From contig SDVU01000308.1 in NCBI GenBank assembly GCA_016256075.1, positions 1 to 15,499 on the forward strand: DNA of 15,499 bases, in the 5' to 3' direction. Every line of letters begins with the position of its first letter. Position 1 is the stretch's first letter. The position numbers and the translations under genes are program-made. Source of the stretch: Dictyocoela muelleri. Taxonomy: Eukaryota; Microsporidia. Positions 15,331 to 15,499 of this stretch are shown here, piece by piece. The notes beneath the pieces are model-generated. The model saw only the letters and a list, made by a program, of their open reading frames with translations. It was not told where the DNA came from and did no database searches.

Positions 15331-15499
15331 TAATCCGTCGCCAGCTAAATACCTATATAAAAGAGCTTAGAAGACGCTAAAATTTATTTAAGATTATTAT
15401 ATCATTCTATAATAGGAGATATATTTTTTTTCTCCCATAAGCCTTTTCTTGAAATTTTTTTACTTCGAAAACTTCGTTTTCGAAGTAAAAAAATTTCAA
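15331..15499. repeat. Right foldback of the second Merlin element (cut by the window end)
   Basis: TAATCCGTCGCCAGCTAAAT to the centre GTTTTCGAAGTAAAAAAATT. It matches the left foldback closely in the same orientation (14066 onward) and in its AGAGCTTAG and GGAGATATATTTTTTTTCTC parts resembles the complement of the other arm more, as expected for a palindrome. The second arm lies outside the window. Confidence 0.9.

Larger units (their letters stand above)
14066..15499 (+). mobile_element. Second Merlin transposon with hairpin ends, continues past the window
   Basis: A complete 290-bp foldback (14066-14355), a Merlin transposase relic on the plus strand (14461-15270) and the first 169 bases of a matching foldback (15331-15499) follow one another without other content. 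The right foldback is cut by the window edge just past its centre. By symmetry it should end near 15620, giving an element of about 1.55 kb, the same as the Merlin at 5186-8099 without its insertions. The element sits at the truncated start of the third MULE relic. Its target duplication cannot be judged because the right end is not visible. Confidence 0.75.

Overview
The window is strongly AT-rich eukaryotic DNA, and I found no intact host gene in it. Almost every stretch that can be recognised is a decayed transposable element, and several sit inside one another. MULE, Merlin (ISXO2-like) and hAT transposons with tRNA-like short elements and a Ty3-type retroelement suggest an invertebrate animal, or one of the transposon-rich microsporidian parasites. 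The sequence alone does not decide between them. No bacterial operon, rRNA, CRISPR array or phage gene is visible.

Layout. Positions 1-45 look like the edge of an element with GGCGAGTT-type ends. Positions 594-972 hold a 22-bp minisatellite in two unit types. A 144-bp foldback (1293-1436) and a candidate element with a palindromic end (1558-2306) follow. A lone hAT-type terminus lies at about 3140-3232. A decayed hAT transposase (about 3560-4270, minus strand) stops exactly where another element with a palindromic end begins (4276-4956).

Positions 5186-8099 form one composite: an old Merlin transposon with 48-bp terminal repeats differing at about 4 positions. A full foldback hairpin of roughly 220-230 bp sits just inside each end. 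It was later hit by two elements with GGCGAGTT/AACTCGCC ends, one at 5389-6068 and one a 618-bp foldback at 7072-7689. The remnant of its transposase is at 6190-7010.

Next come a Ty3-type RNase H fossil (about 8110-8720), a tRNA-like stretch with good A and B boxes (8778-8850), two further tRNA-like stretches (8930-9190), and a C-rich 15-16-bp array (9532-9697). Then come three MULE transposase relics, all on the minus strand. The first (10036-11438) is the best preserved and shows a FLYWCH zinc finger, the DDE residues and matched terminal repeats. The second (11882-12790) lacks the middle of the protein. The third (13136-14050) is cut by a second Merlin transposon (14066 to beyond 15499), which again carries a complete foldback hairpin at its left end and the start of a matching one at its right.

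Two patterns deserve most attention. First, both Merlin relics have the order hairpin, transposase, hairpin, and about the same length once later insertions are removed (about 1.55 kb). Second, two separate elements with GGCGAGTT-type ends are each flanked by 77-79-bp direct repeats of unrelated sequence, far longer than the 8-11-bp duplications known for MULEs. No functioning pathway can be inferred; the window is best read as a layered record of transposition.
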